The notes under the pieces are model-generated. The model was not told the DNA's origin, did no database searches, and was given only the letters and a program-made list of their open reading frames with translations. Made by a program: the position numbers and the translations under genes. From NCBI GenBank assembly GCA_965227535.1, contig OZ245761.1, positions 4,898,001-4,962,000 of the forward strand: a DNA stretch of 64,000 bases, in the 5' to 3' direction. Of this stretch, positions 52,065 to 59,534 are shown one piece after another (the stretch's first letter is position 1; every line of letters begins with the position of its first letter). The DNA is from SZUA-430 sp965227535 (lineage in GTDB: Bacteria > Pseudomonadota > Alphaproteobacteria > Micropepsales > Micropepsaceae).

Positions 52065-52856
52065 CTACGCTGCCTGACGTTTGCTGCCGTGGAAGAACAG
52101 CGCTTGACCGACGGCCGCCTTCACGGTCTCCGGCAAGAAAGGCTTAGTGATCAGATAGGTGGGTTCCATGCGCTCGCCGGTGAGCAAACGCTCTGGGTAC
52201 GCCGTAATGAAGATGACGGGCACGTCGAAGCTGCGAAGAATGTCCGCAACCGCGTCGATGCCCGAACTACCGTCCGCCAAACGAACGTCGGCCAGTACCA
52301 AACCGGGACGGCGCGACAGAGCTTGACGCACCGCGTCGTCACGTGTCGCTGCGATACCCACAACTTCGTGGCCCAACTCGCTCATCATGTTTTCGAGGTG
52401 AAGGGCGATGATGGATTCGTCTTCAATGATAAGAACACGCGACGCTAGCTGCTGCTCGATCGCAAGCTGCGCATCCGCGATTTCGCGCTCTACGTCCTCG
52501 ACGCTCTTGCCCAGAATGGTGGCGACATCGCCGCGCCCGAAACCTTCGAGCGAGGTGAGCAACAAAGCCTCGCGGCTTGACGCCGGCAGTGCCTGAAGTC
52601 GTTCGTCGGGTGTGGCCGGATCGTTCTTGTCGATAAGGGGGAGCCGCTTGTCGGCTGTGCCCGACCAGATCACGTGGAAGAGACGATAAAGCCCGACCCG
52701 AGGCGATTCCGTGTCTCCAAGGGCGTCCTTCTGGGCCAAAACTGCCTCCAGCGCAGCGCGAACGTAAGCGTCGCCGGTGGACTGGGAGCCGGTTAACGCC
52801 CGGGCATAACGGCGCAAAAACGGCAAATGGGGGGCAATCGACGCGGCCTGAGTCAT
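52065..52856 (-). CDS. phyR: PhyR, response regulator of the general stress response
   Basis: A 263-residue protein with an N-terminal sigma-like (EcfG-mimicking) domain (about residues 1-130, including LPASSREALLLTSLEGFG) and a C-terminal receiver (140-256). The receiver has acidic E145/D146, phospho-acceptor D190 (LVLADVRLAD), T218 (FITAYP) and K238. Phosphorylated PhyR binds NepR through the sigma-like domain and frees EcfG. The start has GGGAG upstream. It diverges from nepR, and its own EcfG promoter is 33 bases upstream, so it is autoregulated. Confidence 0.96.
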   Translation of the reverse strand: MTQAASIAPHLPFLRRYARALTGSQSTGDAYVRAALEAVLAQKDALGDTESPRVGLYRLFHVIWSGTADKRLPLIDKNDPATPDERLQALPASSREALLLTSLEGFGRGDVATILGKSVEDVEREIADAQLAIEQQLASRVLIIEDESIIALHLENMMSELGHEVVGIAATRDDAVRQALSRRPGLVLADVRLADGSSGIDAVADILRSFDVPVIFITAYPERLLTGERMEPTYLITKPFLPETVKAAVGQALFFHGSKRQAA

Positions 52857-52888
52857 TCTTCAGTCTCCCTAGTGCGTACGGGGAACTA

Positions 52889-52913
52889 AACGAGGTTTCA
52901 GGAAAAAAGTTCC
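52889..52913 (-). promoter_or_regulatory. EcfG-type promoter of phyR
   Basis: Minus-strand GGAAC (52913-52909), 16 bases, CGTT (52892-52889), exact. The -10 element is 33 bases before the phyR ATG. It is back to back with the nepR promoter (9 bases between the two -35 elements). Confidence 0.9.
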
Positions 52914-52922
52914 CAGGGCCGT

Positions 52923-52947
52923 GGAACTTTTCTTAGACACGCACGTT
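52923..52947 (+). promoter_or_regulatory. EcfG-type promoter of nepR-ecfG-phyK
   Basis: GGAAC (52923-52927), 16 bases, CGTT (52944-52947), exact. The -10 ends 34 bases before the nepR ATG at 52982. Confidence 0.92.
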
Positions 52948-52981
52948 TTTCACATCGAACCCAAGTGTATAGGCATTAGCT

Positions 52982-53260
52982 ATGCATCGAGACCACAACC
53001 AGAACGAGCATAAGATGACCAGGGAATCTCACGAGAGAAAGCCGGAGTCTGAGGAATCCCGCTCGGAAACAGACACCGCTCAGTCTGCCAAGCGGGGGAG
53101 GAGAAAGGACTTGAGTCCCGAAAAACAAAGCGAGCTTCAAGCTCGCCAGCGAGCCATCGGACACGAGCTTCGGCGCATGTTCGACGACGTCGCACGCGAA
53201 CCCGTCCCCGATGATTTTCTCGATCTGCTGAAGCAAATCGACAAAAAGCGCGAAGAGTAA
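52982..53260 (+). CDS. nepR: NepR anti-sigma factor
   Basis: A 92-residue protein with a long polar N-terminus and the NepR core near residues 58-88: AIGHELRRMFDDVAREPVPD followed by FLDLLKQID. NepR holds EcfG inactive until phospho-PhyR sequesters NepR. The start at 52982 has no strong ribosome binding site; a second ATG at 53015 is possible. It is followed after 4 bases by ecfG, typical of the locus. Confidence 0.95.
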   Translation: MHRDHNQNEHKMTRESHERKPESEESRSETDTAQSAKRGRRKDLSPEKQSELQARQRAIGHELRRMFDDVAREPVPDDFLDLLKQIDKKREE

Positions 53261-53264
53261 CACC

Positions 53265-53915
53265 GTGGATATGACCCAAACCGTCGGCGGTCGCGCGCAC
53301 GCGCCCCAACCGCCTCACAACGACGCCGAGTTTCGAGCTGAGCTGTTGAACCTCATCCCGTTTCTTCGCGCGTTCGCACGAACCCTCTGTGGCGATCGGG
53401 ACGAAGCCGACGATCTTTGCCAAGAAGCCCTTGTGAAGGCTTGGCAAAGCGCGGCGTCGTTCGAGCGAGGCACAAATCTCAAAGCCTGGCTCTTTATGAT
53501 CCTCCGCAACCACTTCTACTCGGTCAGGCGTCGGGGCTGGCGTCAGCGTCCTTGGGACGAAAGCGTCGCCGCCCATACGCCGACGACCCAGGGCTCTCAA
53601 ACCGCGAACCTTAATCTGCAGGATCTTTCGCGCGCGATGCGCGGCCTACCCGACGAACAGCGCGAGGCGCTGATCCTCGTCGGTGCCGGCGGCTTCTCGT
53701 GCGAAGAGGCCTCACGCATATGCGGCTGCGCAGTCGGCACGATCAAAAGCCGCGTTGCGCGCGCTCGCAAAGCCCTTATTACTGCACTTGAAAGTCCTGA
53801 GCATCGTGCCCTCGGACCACGTCTGAAAAGCGGTGAGGCCGTAAATGAAATCCTGGGGCAGTTGGACAAACTGGCTCCTGGGGAAATCCCGGGCGAACGA
53901 CCGAAGGAAGATTGA
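53265..53915 (+). CDS. ecfG: EcfG, ECF sigma factor of the general stress response
   Basis: A 216-residue sigma factor with region 2 (LIPFLRAFARTLCGDRDEADDLCQEALVKAWQ) and region 4 (MRGLPDEQREALILVGAGGFSCEEASRICGCAVGTIKSRVARARKAL). The EcfG group has an extra C-terminal tail, present here. The GTG at 53265 has GAAGAG 7 bases upstream; an ATG two codons later is possible. It directs transcription from GGAAC-N16/17-CGTT promoters, several of which lie in this window. The kinase gene overlaps its 3' end by 71 bases. Confidence 0.96.
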   Translation: MDMTQTVGGRAHAPQPPHNDAEFRAELLNLIPFLRAFARTLCGDRDEADDLCQEALVKAWQSAASFERGTNLKAWLFMILRNHFYSVRRRGWRQRPWDESVAAHTPTTQGSQTANLNLQDLSRAMRGLPDEQREALILVGAGGFSCEEASRICGCAVGTIKSRVARARKALITALESPEHRALGPRLKSGEAVNEILGQLDKLAPGEIPGERPKED

Positions 53916-55647
53916 ACAAGCGATCACCGGGCCCGGCGGGCTCGGCCTTCGCTTCCTGCTGGTAGTCCTGATCGCGCTCTTACCCGTGGCCGCGCTCAGT
54001 GTTTGGCAGGGCATGGACCGCCTGCGACTGGATCAGCAGAACGTTCGCGACAACCTGCGCCAAAGCGCTTTCGCTGCCGCCAGCGACGATCTGAATGTCT
54101 TTTACGGCGCCCAGCAATTACTTAGAACGTTGTCCTCGGAGCCTAATGTGCGCTCAGGCGATACGGGTTGCCGCACACGCCTCTTGAAGGCGTTGGAGGG
54201 CTCAAAGCTCATCAGCAATGTTGGTCGCGTGTCGGCTGACGGCAACCTCCTCTGCGTCGCCCACCCACCGCGCCAACCGATAGACCTCAGGCAGTCGCTT
54301 TGGTGGACACAAGCGAAGACAGAGCGTCAATTTCTCATTGCTGGTCCGATCACGAGCCAGGCGCTGAACCGTGAAGTCTTGGTCGGCGTGCTGCCGCTCA
54401 GCAAGCCCGACGGCGCGTTCGACGGCACCATGACCGTCGCCATCGACGTTTCTTGGCTCGATCATGTTCAAAAGGAAAAAGACCTTCCGCGCGGCGCAGT
54501 CGTTGCCTTGATCGACAAGAAGGGCGGTGTCATCGCCTCGAACAATCAGGCGATCGCGACGGCTGTCTTCGCAAATCAACCCGGCACGCCGCAAAGCGCC
54601 AGCGGCTTGATCAGCGCCGCGGCATCCAATGGCGAAGAATGGTCGCTCGCGATCGCGCCGGTCATCCGCCGCGACTACTTCATCGGCTTCGCCATGCCGA
54701 GCGCACACTTGTTTCGCTTCACCTATGTGCACGTCACCGTCGACCTGCTGCTGCCCGTTCTGATGGTAATACTGGCGTCGCTCGCGATCTGGACGGCCAC
54801 CGATCGCCTCGCGATACGCTGGATCGTTTTGCTCCAGCGCATGGCGGCCGCCTACCGCGGCGGCCACTACGCCATACGGCCCGCAGCTCTAAAGGATGCA
54901 CCGCGCGAGTTTCGCACCTTGGGCGACACGCTGGCAGGTATGGCGCAGGCGGTACAGGAGCGCGACCGCGTCTTGCGCGAAGCGGTGGAGCAAAAGGCGC
55001 TGCTCATCAAAGAAATCCACCACCGCGTAAAGAACAACCTGCAAATCGTGATGAGCCTGCTCAGCCTCCAATCGAGCCGCCTGAAGGACGAGGCGGCACG
55101 CGAGGCGATCAATCAGGCAAGAATCCGCGTCAACGCTCTCGCGCTGGTGCATCGGATGATTTACGAGGTGGACCGCGATGGCATCGTCGACTTGAAGCCT
55201 CTTCTGGCCGAGATCGTGGAGCAACTGCACCGCGGATCGAACGGCGACCAGCGCGGATTGAAGCTGCGCGTGGACGTGCCGCCCTACGACATCGACGCCG
55301 ATCTCGCGATCCCGCTGACGCTGTTCACCATCGAAGCGCTGACCAACGTCTACAAATTCGGCTTTGCGGAAGAGGGCGGCAACGGCACGGTCTCGGTCAA
55401 ACTCGAGGCCGCCGCACCGGGGCACATGAAACTCAGCGTCGTCGATGACGGCCATCAGCCGCCGGCGTCCGCCGACAGATCGTCGGCACAAAGCGCAGGC
55501 GCTCGCCTCATGGTCGCCTTGGCGCATCAAGTGGGAGGCGAGATCGCCACGCACAAGCGCGAAGACGGCGGTACGGTCGTGGAGATGGTGTTCCCGCAAA
55601 ACGGAAACCGAGCAAGCGGCGTAGGGATGGCGGCCGCGGCTTCCTGA
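53845..55647 (+). CDS. phyK: Sensor histidine kinase, HisKA_2/HWE type (PhyK-like)
   Basis: A 600-residue inner-membrane kinase with TM1 at about 36-53, a periplasmic sensor region of about 230 residues, TM2 at about 290-312, a linker, then HisKA_2 with EIHHRVKNNLQIVMSLLSLQ (phospho-acceptor His at 392 or 393) and an HATPase domain near the C-terminus. Such kinases phosphorylate PhyR. The gene overlaps ecfG by 71 bases. The start is uncertain because the cytoplasmic N-terminus before TM1 is short of conserved sequence. Confidence 0.9.
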   Translation: MKSWGSWTNWLLGKSRANDRRKIEQAITGPGGLGLRFLLVVLIALLPVAALSVWQGMDRLRLDQQNVRDNLRQSAFAAASDDLNVFYGAQQLLRTLSSEPNVRSGDTGCRTRLLKALEGSKLISNVGRVSADGNLLCVAHPPRQPIDLRQSLWWTQAKTERQFLIAGPITSQALNREVLVGVLPLSKPDGAFDGTMTVAIDVSWLDHVQKEKDLPRGAVVALIDKKGGVIASNNQAIATAVFANQPGTPQSASGLISAAASNGEEWSLAIAPVIRRDYFIGFAMPSAHLFRFTYVHVTVDLLLPVLMVILASLAIWTATDRLAIRWIVLLQRMAAAYRGGHYAIRPAALKDAPREFRTLGDTLAGMAQAVQERDRVLREAVEQKALLIKEIHHRVKNNLQIVMSLLSLQSSRLKDEAAREAINQARIRVNALALVHRMIYEVDRDGIVDLKPLLAEIVEQLHRGSNGDQRGLKLRVDVPPYDIDADLAIPLTLFTIEALTNVYKFGFAEEGGNGTVSVKLEAAAPGHMKLSVVDDGHQPPASADRSSAQSAGARLMVALAHQVGGEIATHKREDGGTVVEMVFPQNGNRASGVGMAAAAS

Positions 55648-55652
55648 TGCGC

Positions 55653-56099
55653 TTACAGACGCGCCTTTAGGCGCACGCCTGCCTTCGTCGCGATCTCCGT
55701 CTTCGTTAGGCGCGACACCAGGCTATTGCGCTCCCGCAGATAGACGAGATCATCCCCACTCATCGTCGCGTTCACGGTCGAAAGGCCGAACAGCCCGCGC
55801 ATAGTGATGATCACGGCTTGAACCGCGCCGTTGGGACCGATCTCGACGGAGCGAACGTCACCGATTTTTTCGCCGCTCGACGTCTCGACAAGCATGCCGG
55901 GCAAAGCAGCCGCCGGATCTTGGACCGCCTTCAAAGGAATGCCTGTTGAGACGTCGAGGGCACCGGAACTGTGTGACAGCGCGCTCTCGTGCGCTGGCGT
56001 CGGTTCGGAAGTAACGACCGCGATCGCCAGCATGATCCCACTCACGGCGGTGATAAGAAGCGATAGAGACTCTGCCGAGCGAAACATCCAAAGCACCAT
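55653..56099 (-). CDS. PRC-barrel domain protein with N-terminal membrane helix
   Basis: A 148-residue protein. Residues 10-28 (SLSLLITAVSGIMLAIAVV) are a membrane anchor, and residues 75-140 have the PRC-barrel pattern LVETSSGEKIGDVRSVEIGPNGAVQAVIITMRG and LRERNSLVSRL. It is a paralogue of the PRC-barrel lipoprotein at 56524. The ATG at 56099 is the likely start (a longer frame is open to 56219); ribosome binding is weak. It lies 64 bases downstream of csbD and may share its EcfG promoter. The function is unknown. Confidence 0.8.
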   Translation of the reverse strand: MVLWMFRSAESLSLLITAVSGIMLAIAVVTSEPTPAHESALSHSSGALDVSTGIPLKAVQDPAAALPGMLVETSSGEKIGDVRSVEIGPNGAVQAVIITMRGLFGLSTVNATMSGDDLVYLRERNSLVSRLTKTEIATKAGVRLKARL

Positions 56100-56163
56100 T
56101 ATCGGTAAAAGTTGACGCCCGGCCGCATGCGATGCGATCGGGCGCCGTAGGCTGGAAAAAGTC

Positions 56164-56364
56164 TTAGTGGAACGTGTCTTCAAAGCGGCGCACCTGCTTC
56201 TCCGCTTCTTCCTTCGCAACGCCGTAGCGCTGTTGGATGGCGCCGATCAGTTGGTCGCGCTGCCCGGCGATCCGCTCGAAATCGTCATCCGTTATCTTGC
56301 CCCAGGTCTCGCGAACCTTGCCGGCGACCTGCTTCCAATTGCCTTCGATCTGATCCCAATTCAT
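56164..56364 (-). CDS. CsbD-family stress protein
   Basis: A 66-residue hydrophilic protein: MNWDQIEGNWKQVAGKVRET through KITDDDFERIAGQRDQLIGAIQ. This is the CsbD/YjbJ family, among the most abundant general-stress proteins in several bacteria but with unknown molecular role. An exact EcfG promoter lies 78 bases upstream. Confidence 0.95.
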   Translation of the reverse strand: MNWDQIEGNWKQVAGKVRETWGKITDDDFERIAGQRDQLIGAIQQRYGVAKEEAEKQVRRFEDTFH

Positions 56365-56441
56365 CGGGGTGCTCCTCGAACTTGAGTTTGGTGTCGGGCG
56401 AGGCGCAGCGAAATCCGCTTACAGCCACGCCATGAACGTGA

Positions 56442-56466
56442 AACGCCTTGAGGCTCGGCTGGTTCC
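56442..56466 (-). promoter_or_regulatory. EcfG-type promoter of csbD
   Basis: Minus-strand GGAAC (56466-56462), 16 bases, CGTT (56445-56442), exact. The -10 is 78 bases before the csbD ATG. Confidence 0.88.
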
Positions 56467-56523
56467 AGAAACAAAATTGGCGCCGGGAACCACCCGGCGC
56501 CAATCGTCGACACACTTGCTTGC

Positions 56524-57033
56524 CTACGGCGTTTGCACGGCCGGCAGCGCTTCAACGTCGGACTTGGCGACCGCGGCAACCAAAATATTGCGGTCCTTCA
56601 AATAGGTGAACTTGGTCGCCTCGATAGAAACGGCGCGTTCGCCCACGTTAAGGAAGCCGCCGACTTCGACGATCACCGCGTCAGCCTTACCGTCCGAGCC
56701 GACGACAACCGAGCGCACCTCGCCCAAGGCCTGACCGCTGGACGTTTTCACCGCCGCCGTCGAAAGAGTAGCTTCCGGATTCGGGACGTCTTCGCCGTTG
56801 ATCCCCGAAGCCAATTCGGACGGTGTGATTTCCGAATTAGGCGCGGCCGCTTGTTCGACCTCGTTGGCCGCTTCCGACGCTGCCTGCTCGGCGGTCGTCG
56901 GGGCGGGCTGTGATGCAAGCGACTGCTCGTCAGCGGACTGCCTCTGCGCCTGCGGCGTGGTCTGTTGCTCGCACGCCGTGCAAAGCAGCAGGGCTGCCAA
57001 CGCCGACGACGCCAGGAAAGTTGATTTCAACAT
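56524..57033 (-). CDS. PRC-barrel domain lipoprotein
   Basis: A 169-residue lipoprotein. Lipobox LCTAC with the lipidated Cys at 21, then a Gln/Ala/Glu-rich disordered spacer to about residue 90. A PRC-barrel follows: VKTSSGQALGEVRSVVVGSDGKADAVIVEVGG and YLKDRNILVAAVAKSDV. It resembles the 55653 protein in the barrel but is lipid-anchored rather than TM-anchored. The ATG at 57033 has AAGGAG. An exact EcfG promoter is 48 bases upstream. Confidence 0.88.
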   Translation of the reverse strand: MLKSTFLASSALAALLLCTACEQQTTPQAQRQSADEQSLASQPAPTTAEQAASEAANEVEQAAAPNSEITPSELASGINGEDVPNPEATLSTAAVKTSSGQALGEVRSVVVGSDGKADAVIVEVGGFLNVGERAVSIEATKFTYLKDRNILVAAVAKSDVEALPAVQTP

Positions 57034-57080
57034 GAGTGTCTCCTTCCGATCGCGTGCCGATTGGCAACGCCGGTTTCATG

Positions 57081-57105
57081 AACGCGAGGAGATAACTTAG
57101 GTTCC
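57081..57105 (-). promoter_or_regulatory. EcfG-type promoter of the PRC-barrel lipoprotein gene
   Basis: Minus-strand GGAAC (57105-57101), 16 bases, CGTT (57084-57081), exact. Confidence 0.88.
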
Positions 57106-57132
57106 GCAGGTGCGGCCGTTGGCCCAGGGCGA

Positions 57133-57489
57133 TCAGTGACCGCCGCCGCCCCCGGCATGGCTGTTGCGCAACACCATAATCTTCACCAGGTAGAACACGG
57201 GGATGATGATCAGAAAGCCGATGTAGAGCGCAAGCAGGTAGCGCCAGTACTCGATGTCGACGAGTTGCGGCAAGCGGAACGGCGCGTTGCGGCCCAGCAC
57301 AGGGATCATGACGTCGAAAATGACATGAGCGACAACGGCGCCGAGCGCATACAGAAACAACTGCCTCCAATGCGGCAGCAAATACGCCGTAACGATCGCA
57401 ATCAGCAGGCCCTGCACGGCATTCACTTTGTAGAATCCGGTTTGCATGTAGTTGTTTACGGTGTCGATAATCTGCTGAACAATTTCCAT
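57133..57489 (-). CDS. Small hypothetical membrane protein, tandem paralogue A
   Basis: A 118-residue protein of unrecognised family with about three membrane helices: VQGLLIAIVTAYLLP, the LYALGAVVAHVIFDVMIPVLG block, and LYIGFLIIIPVFYLVKIMVL. A His in AHVIFD and a Gly/His tail (GGGGGH) are notable. It is closely similar along its length to the gene at 57594, so the pair is a tandem duplication. No EcfG site lies directly upstream; it may be read from the paralogue's promoter unless the hairpin between them stops it. Confidence 0.8.
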   Translation of the reverse strand: MEIVQQIIDTVNNYMQTGFYKVNAVQGLLIAIVTAYLLPHWRQLFLYALGAVVAHVIFDVMIPVLGRNAPFRLPQLVDIEYWRYLLALYIGFLIIIPVFYLVKIMVLRNSHAGGGGGH

Positions 57490-57511
57490 GATCGCCGGTC
57501 CCTAAAGCTAT

Positions 57512-57542
57512 GAAGGCCCGCGTGCGAAGCACCCGGGCCTTC
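57512..57542 (-). terminator. Strong hairpin between the two paralogous membrane genes
   Basis: GAAGGCCCG (57512-57520) pairs with CGGGCCTTC (57534-57542), and the loop contains a further GTGC/GCAC stem with loop GAA, separated by a single C/C mismatch. No T-run follows on either strand, so it is a terminator or RNA-processing element rather than a classical intrinsic terminator. Confidence 0.6.
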
Positions 57543-57593
57543 CTAACCTAGCATCAACCGCGCAGCCGCCGCCGTTGCAGCGGAGCAACGATT

Positions 57594-57938
57594 CTAAGCG
57601 TGATGAGCGCTGCCCTGCAGCAGCATCCGCTTGATCACGTAGAAAACCGTGATGACGATCAAATAGCCAACGTACGGCGTCAGCAGATAGCGCCAATAAT
57701 CCGCCTCGACGATCGGGGGCAGCTTGAACTCAGCCGAGTTGGCGAGAACGGGGATCATAACGTCAAGTATGACGTGCACGAGCACTGCGCCGAGCGCCAT
57801 GGCGAAAACACTGGTCCATCTGTGCAGGAAGTATGCGGCGCCGATCGCAATCAGCAGGCCCTGAAGTGCGTTGATGCGATAAAAGCCGGCCTCGCCGTAG
57901 TTCGCTATGTCATTCCAAAGACTTTGTAGGGCATCCAT
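57594..57938 (-). CDS. Small hypothetical membrane protein, tandem paralogue B
   Basis: A 115-residue paralogue of the 57133 protein: NALQGLLIAIGAAYFLHRWTS, ALGAVLVHVILDVMIPVLANS, then YWRYLLTPYVGYLIVITVFYVIK. Shared invariant text includes QGLLIAI, ALGAV, DVMIPVL and YWRYLL. The ATG at 57938 has AAAGGA at the right distance; a longer frame is open to 58097. An exact EcfG promoter lies 112 bases upstream. The function is unknown; stress-induced membrane protection is a guess from regulation only. Confidence 0.82.
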   Translation of the reverse strand: MDALQSLWNDIANYGEAGFYRINALQGLLIAIGAAYFLHRWTSVFAMALGAVLVHVILDVMIPVLANSAEFKLPPIVEADYWRYLLTPYVGYLIVITVFYVIKRMLLQGSAHHA

Positions 57939-58049
57939 TGTCGGCATCCTTTTGCGCGTTTTGTCTGAAGCGATCGTCGACCTGCTGGTGCCGGTGATCC
58001 TCGCGCGGTGCCCGATCTGTGGATTTGTCTTGGTTACCGCAACAACCAT

Positions 58050-58074
58050 AACGCGCGGGTAAGGAGTCCGTTCC
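58050..58074 (-). promoter_or_regulatory. EcfG-type promoter of membrane paralogue B
   Basis: Minus-strand GGAAC (58074-58070), 16 bases, CGTT (58053-58050), exact. It sits directly downstream of the ompA-family gene's hairpin. Confidence 0.85.
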
Positions 58075-58083
58075 GCCCGGTTC

Positions 58084-58110
58084 CCGCCGCGGCGCATTTG
58101 GCCGCGGCGG
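58084..58110 (-). terminator. Hairpin after the OmpA-family gene
   Basis: A perfect 10-bp stem CCGCCGCGGC/GCCGCGGCGG with a 7-base loop lies 10 bases after the stop of the ompA-family gene. It has no T-run on the minus strand. Confidence 0.6.
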
Positions 58111-58120
58111 TGTTGTCGGC

Positions 58121-59161
58121 TTAGTTCAGGTCAATCGTCGCGCGGCGGTTCTGAGGTTCTTTGACCCCGTCGCCGGTCTGCACGAGCAGCTCGGTCTCAC
58201 CCTTGCCGCTGGCGGTGATTTTGCCGCCTTCGATGCCTTGCGCCACGAGCGCACCGCGCACGACGCTGGCGCGGCGCTCGGACAGCCGCTGATTGTATTG
58301 CGGCGAACCGGACGTATCCGCATGACCGACAACAACCACTGTCGCAGCACCATCCCGCTTCGCTGCGTCCGCCGCTTCGCTGACCACCTTTTCGGCTTCC
58401 GTCGTCAGGTTCGACTTGTCGAAACCGAAGAACACCAAGAACTGACGGGGTGCGGCAGGTGCCGCCTCCATTGGCGGGGCCGGCGGCGCGACAGGCGCCT
58501 GAGCCATCGGCGCTTCATCGCGATAGAGGTCATAGCGCAGACCGATCGAAAGCGTCTGTTTCTCGCCGTCGTCCAGCGCATAGTAGTCGGTATGTGCCAA
58601 ATGTGCGCCGCGATACTCAGAATCGTCCGTTCGCATGTAGCGATAGTTAAGCGTCAAATCCATGCGCGGCGACATCGCATACGACAGCCCTGCGATACCT
58701 TGATAGGCGAAGTTGTAATCCTCGTCCTGATCGATGACGCCGTCGTCGAATGTCGAGTGCGCGACGCCCGCGCCGGCGCCTACGCTCAGCGTCAAGCGAT
58801 CCATCAGCTTGAAGTCGTAGAGAACGTTCGCCATCAACGTCGTTGACGTAAGCTCGCCGTCGACCGCCGCGCCGCCGATCGAGTTGATGTCGTTGTGGCG
58901 ATAGCCTAGTTCGCCTTCGACGCGCCAACCGCTGTTTTCGAAAGCGTAACCCATGGTGCCGAGTGCTGCCCAACCGGTGTCGAACTCGACATCGACCGGT
59001 GCAAAGACTGGCGGTGTGATCGTAAATCCGGCGTCGTTGTCGGAATTCCAATTTCCGCCGCCCTCAAGTCCGATGTACCAGCCATCGAAATTACCGGCAC
59101 TGGCGGGCAGGGCGCATGCGAGTGCGACCGTGCTTCCGAGAACGAATGATCTAACGCGCAT
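58121..59161 (-). CDS. OmpA-family outer-membrane protein
   Basis: A 346-residue protein with a signal peptide (to ASAGN), an N-terminal eight-stranded beta-barrel (about residues 25-215), an Ala/Pro linker (APMAQAPVAPPAPPMEAAPA), and a C-terminal OmpA peptidoglycan-binding domain (VFFGFDKSNLTTEAEKVV, VVGHADTSGSPQYNQRLSERRA, NRRATIDLN). It tethers the outer membrane to the wall. The ATG at 59161 has GAGG upstream; one five codons earlier is possible. A GGAAC-N17-CGTT promoter upstream links it to the stress regulon. Confidence 0.92.
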   Translation of the reverse strand: MRVRSFVLGSTVALACALPASAGNFDGWYIGLEGGGNWNSDNDAGFTITPPVFAPVDVEFDTGWAALGTMGYAFENSGWRVEGELGYRHNDINSIGGAAVDGELTSTTLMANVLYDFKLMDRLTLSVGAGAGVAHSTFDDGVIDQDEDYNFAYQGIAGLSYAMSPRMDLTLNYRYMRTDDSEYRGAHLAHTDYYALDDGEKQTLSIGLRYDLYRDEAPMAQAPVAPPAPPMEAAPAAPRQFLVFFGFDKSNLTTEAEKVVSEAADAAKRDGAATVVVVGHADTSGSPQYNQRLSERRASVVRGALVAQGIEGGKITASGKGETELLVQTGDGVKEPQNRRATIDLN

Positions 59162-59202
59162 GGAGAGAAACCTCATGAATTTATCGGGGGGATCGCCGCC
59201 TT

Positions 59203-59228
59203 AACGACCGCACATAGGCTTTGGTTCC
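59203..59228 (-). promoter_or_regulatory. EcfG-type promoter (N17) of the OmpA-family gene
   Basis: Minus-strand GGAAC (59228-59224), 17 bases, CGTT (59206-59203). The spacer is one base longer than in the other sites but within the range seen for EcfG promoters. The -10 is 42 bases before the ATG at 59161. Confidence 0.78.
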
Positions 59229-59534
59229 TAACTTTGCTGCACATGCACCGTTAGTAATGTTGTGAAGGTTCCCTACGCGGAACTCGATTATCCGCGTGCA
59301 GACGAAATTGATTGCGCCGGCCACAAGCGCGGCCGAAACACAGCGCATTGCTGCGATCCCGCTTGACAGTTGAGCGTGCTTTCGGCACTCACGATGAGGC
59401 GATTGATCTGCGACAAAATGCGCGTCACGCCGGACTAAAGCCAGGGAACCAGCAGGGGGCGTCTTCAACCCACGACCAACTGCCTGCGCGGGTGCGTGGG
59501 CGGAAGCAGGGCTTTTGCGCCCGAAGGAGACACT
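59229..59534. other. Intergenic region between divergent OmpA-family and TPR genes
   Basis: No gene was identified. A GGAAC at 59279 is not followed by CGTT at the right distance, so the TPR gene has no visible EcfG promoter. The last bases hold AAGGAG, the TPR ribosome binding site. Confidence 0.5.

Noticed and set aside
59279..59303. An EcfG promoter for the TPR gene
   Set aside because: GGAAC is present but the bases at the -10 position do not contain CGTT at either N16 or N17.
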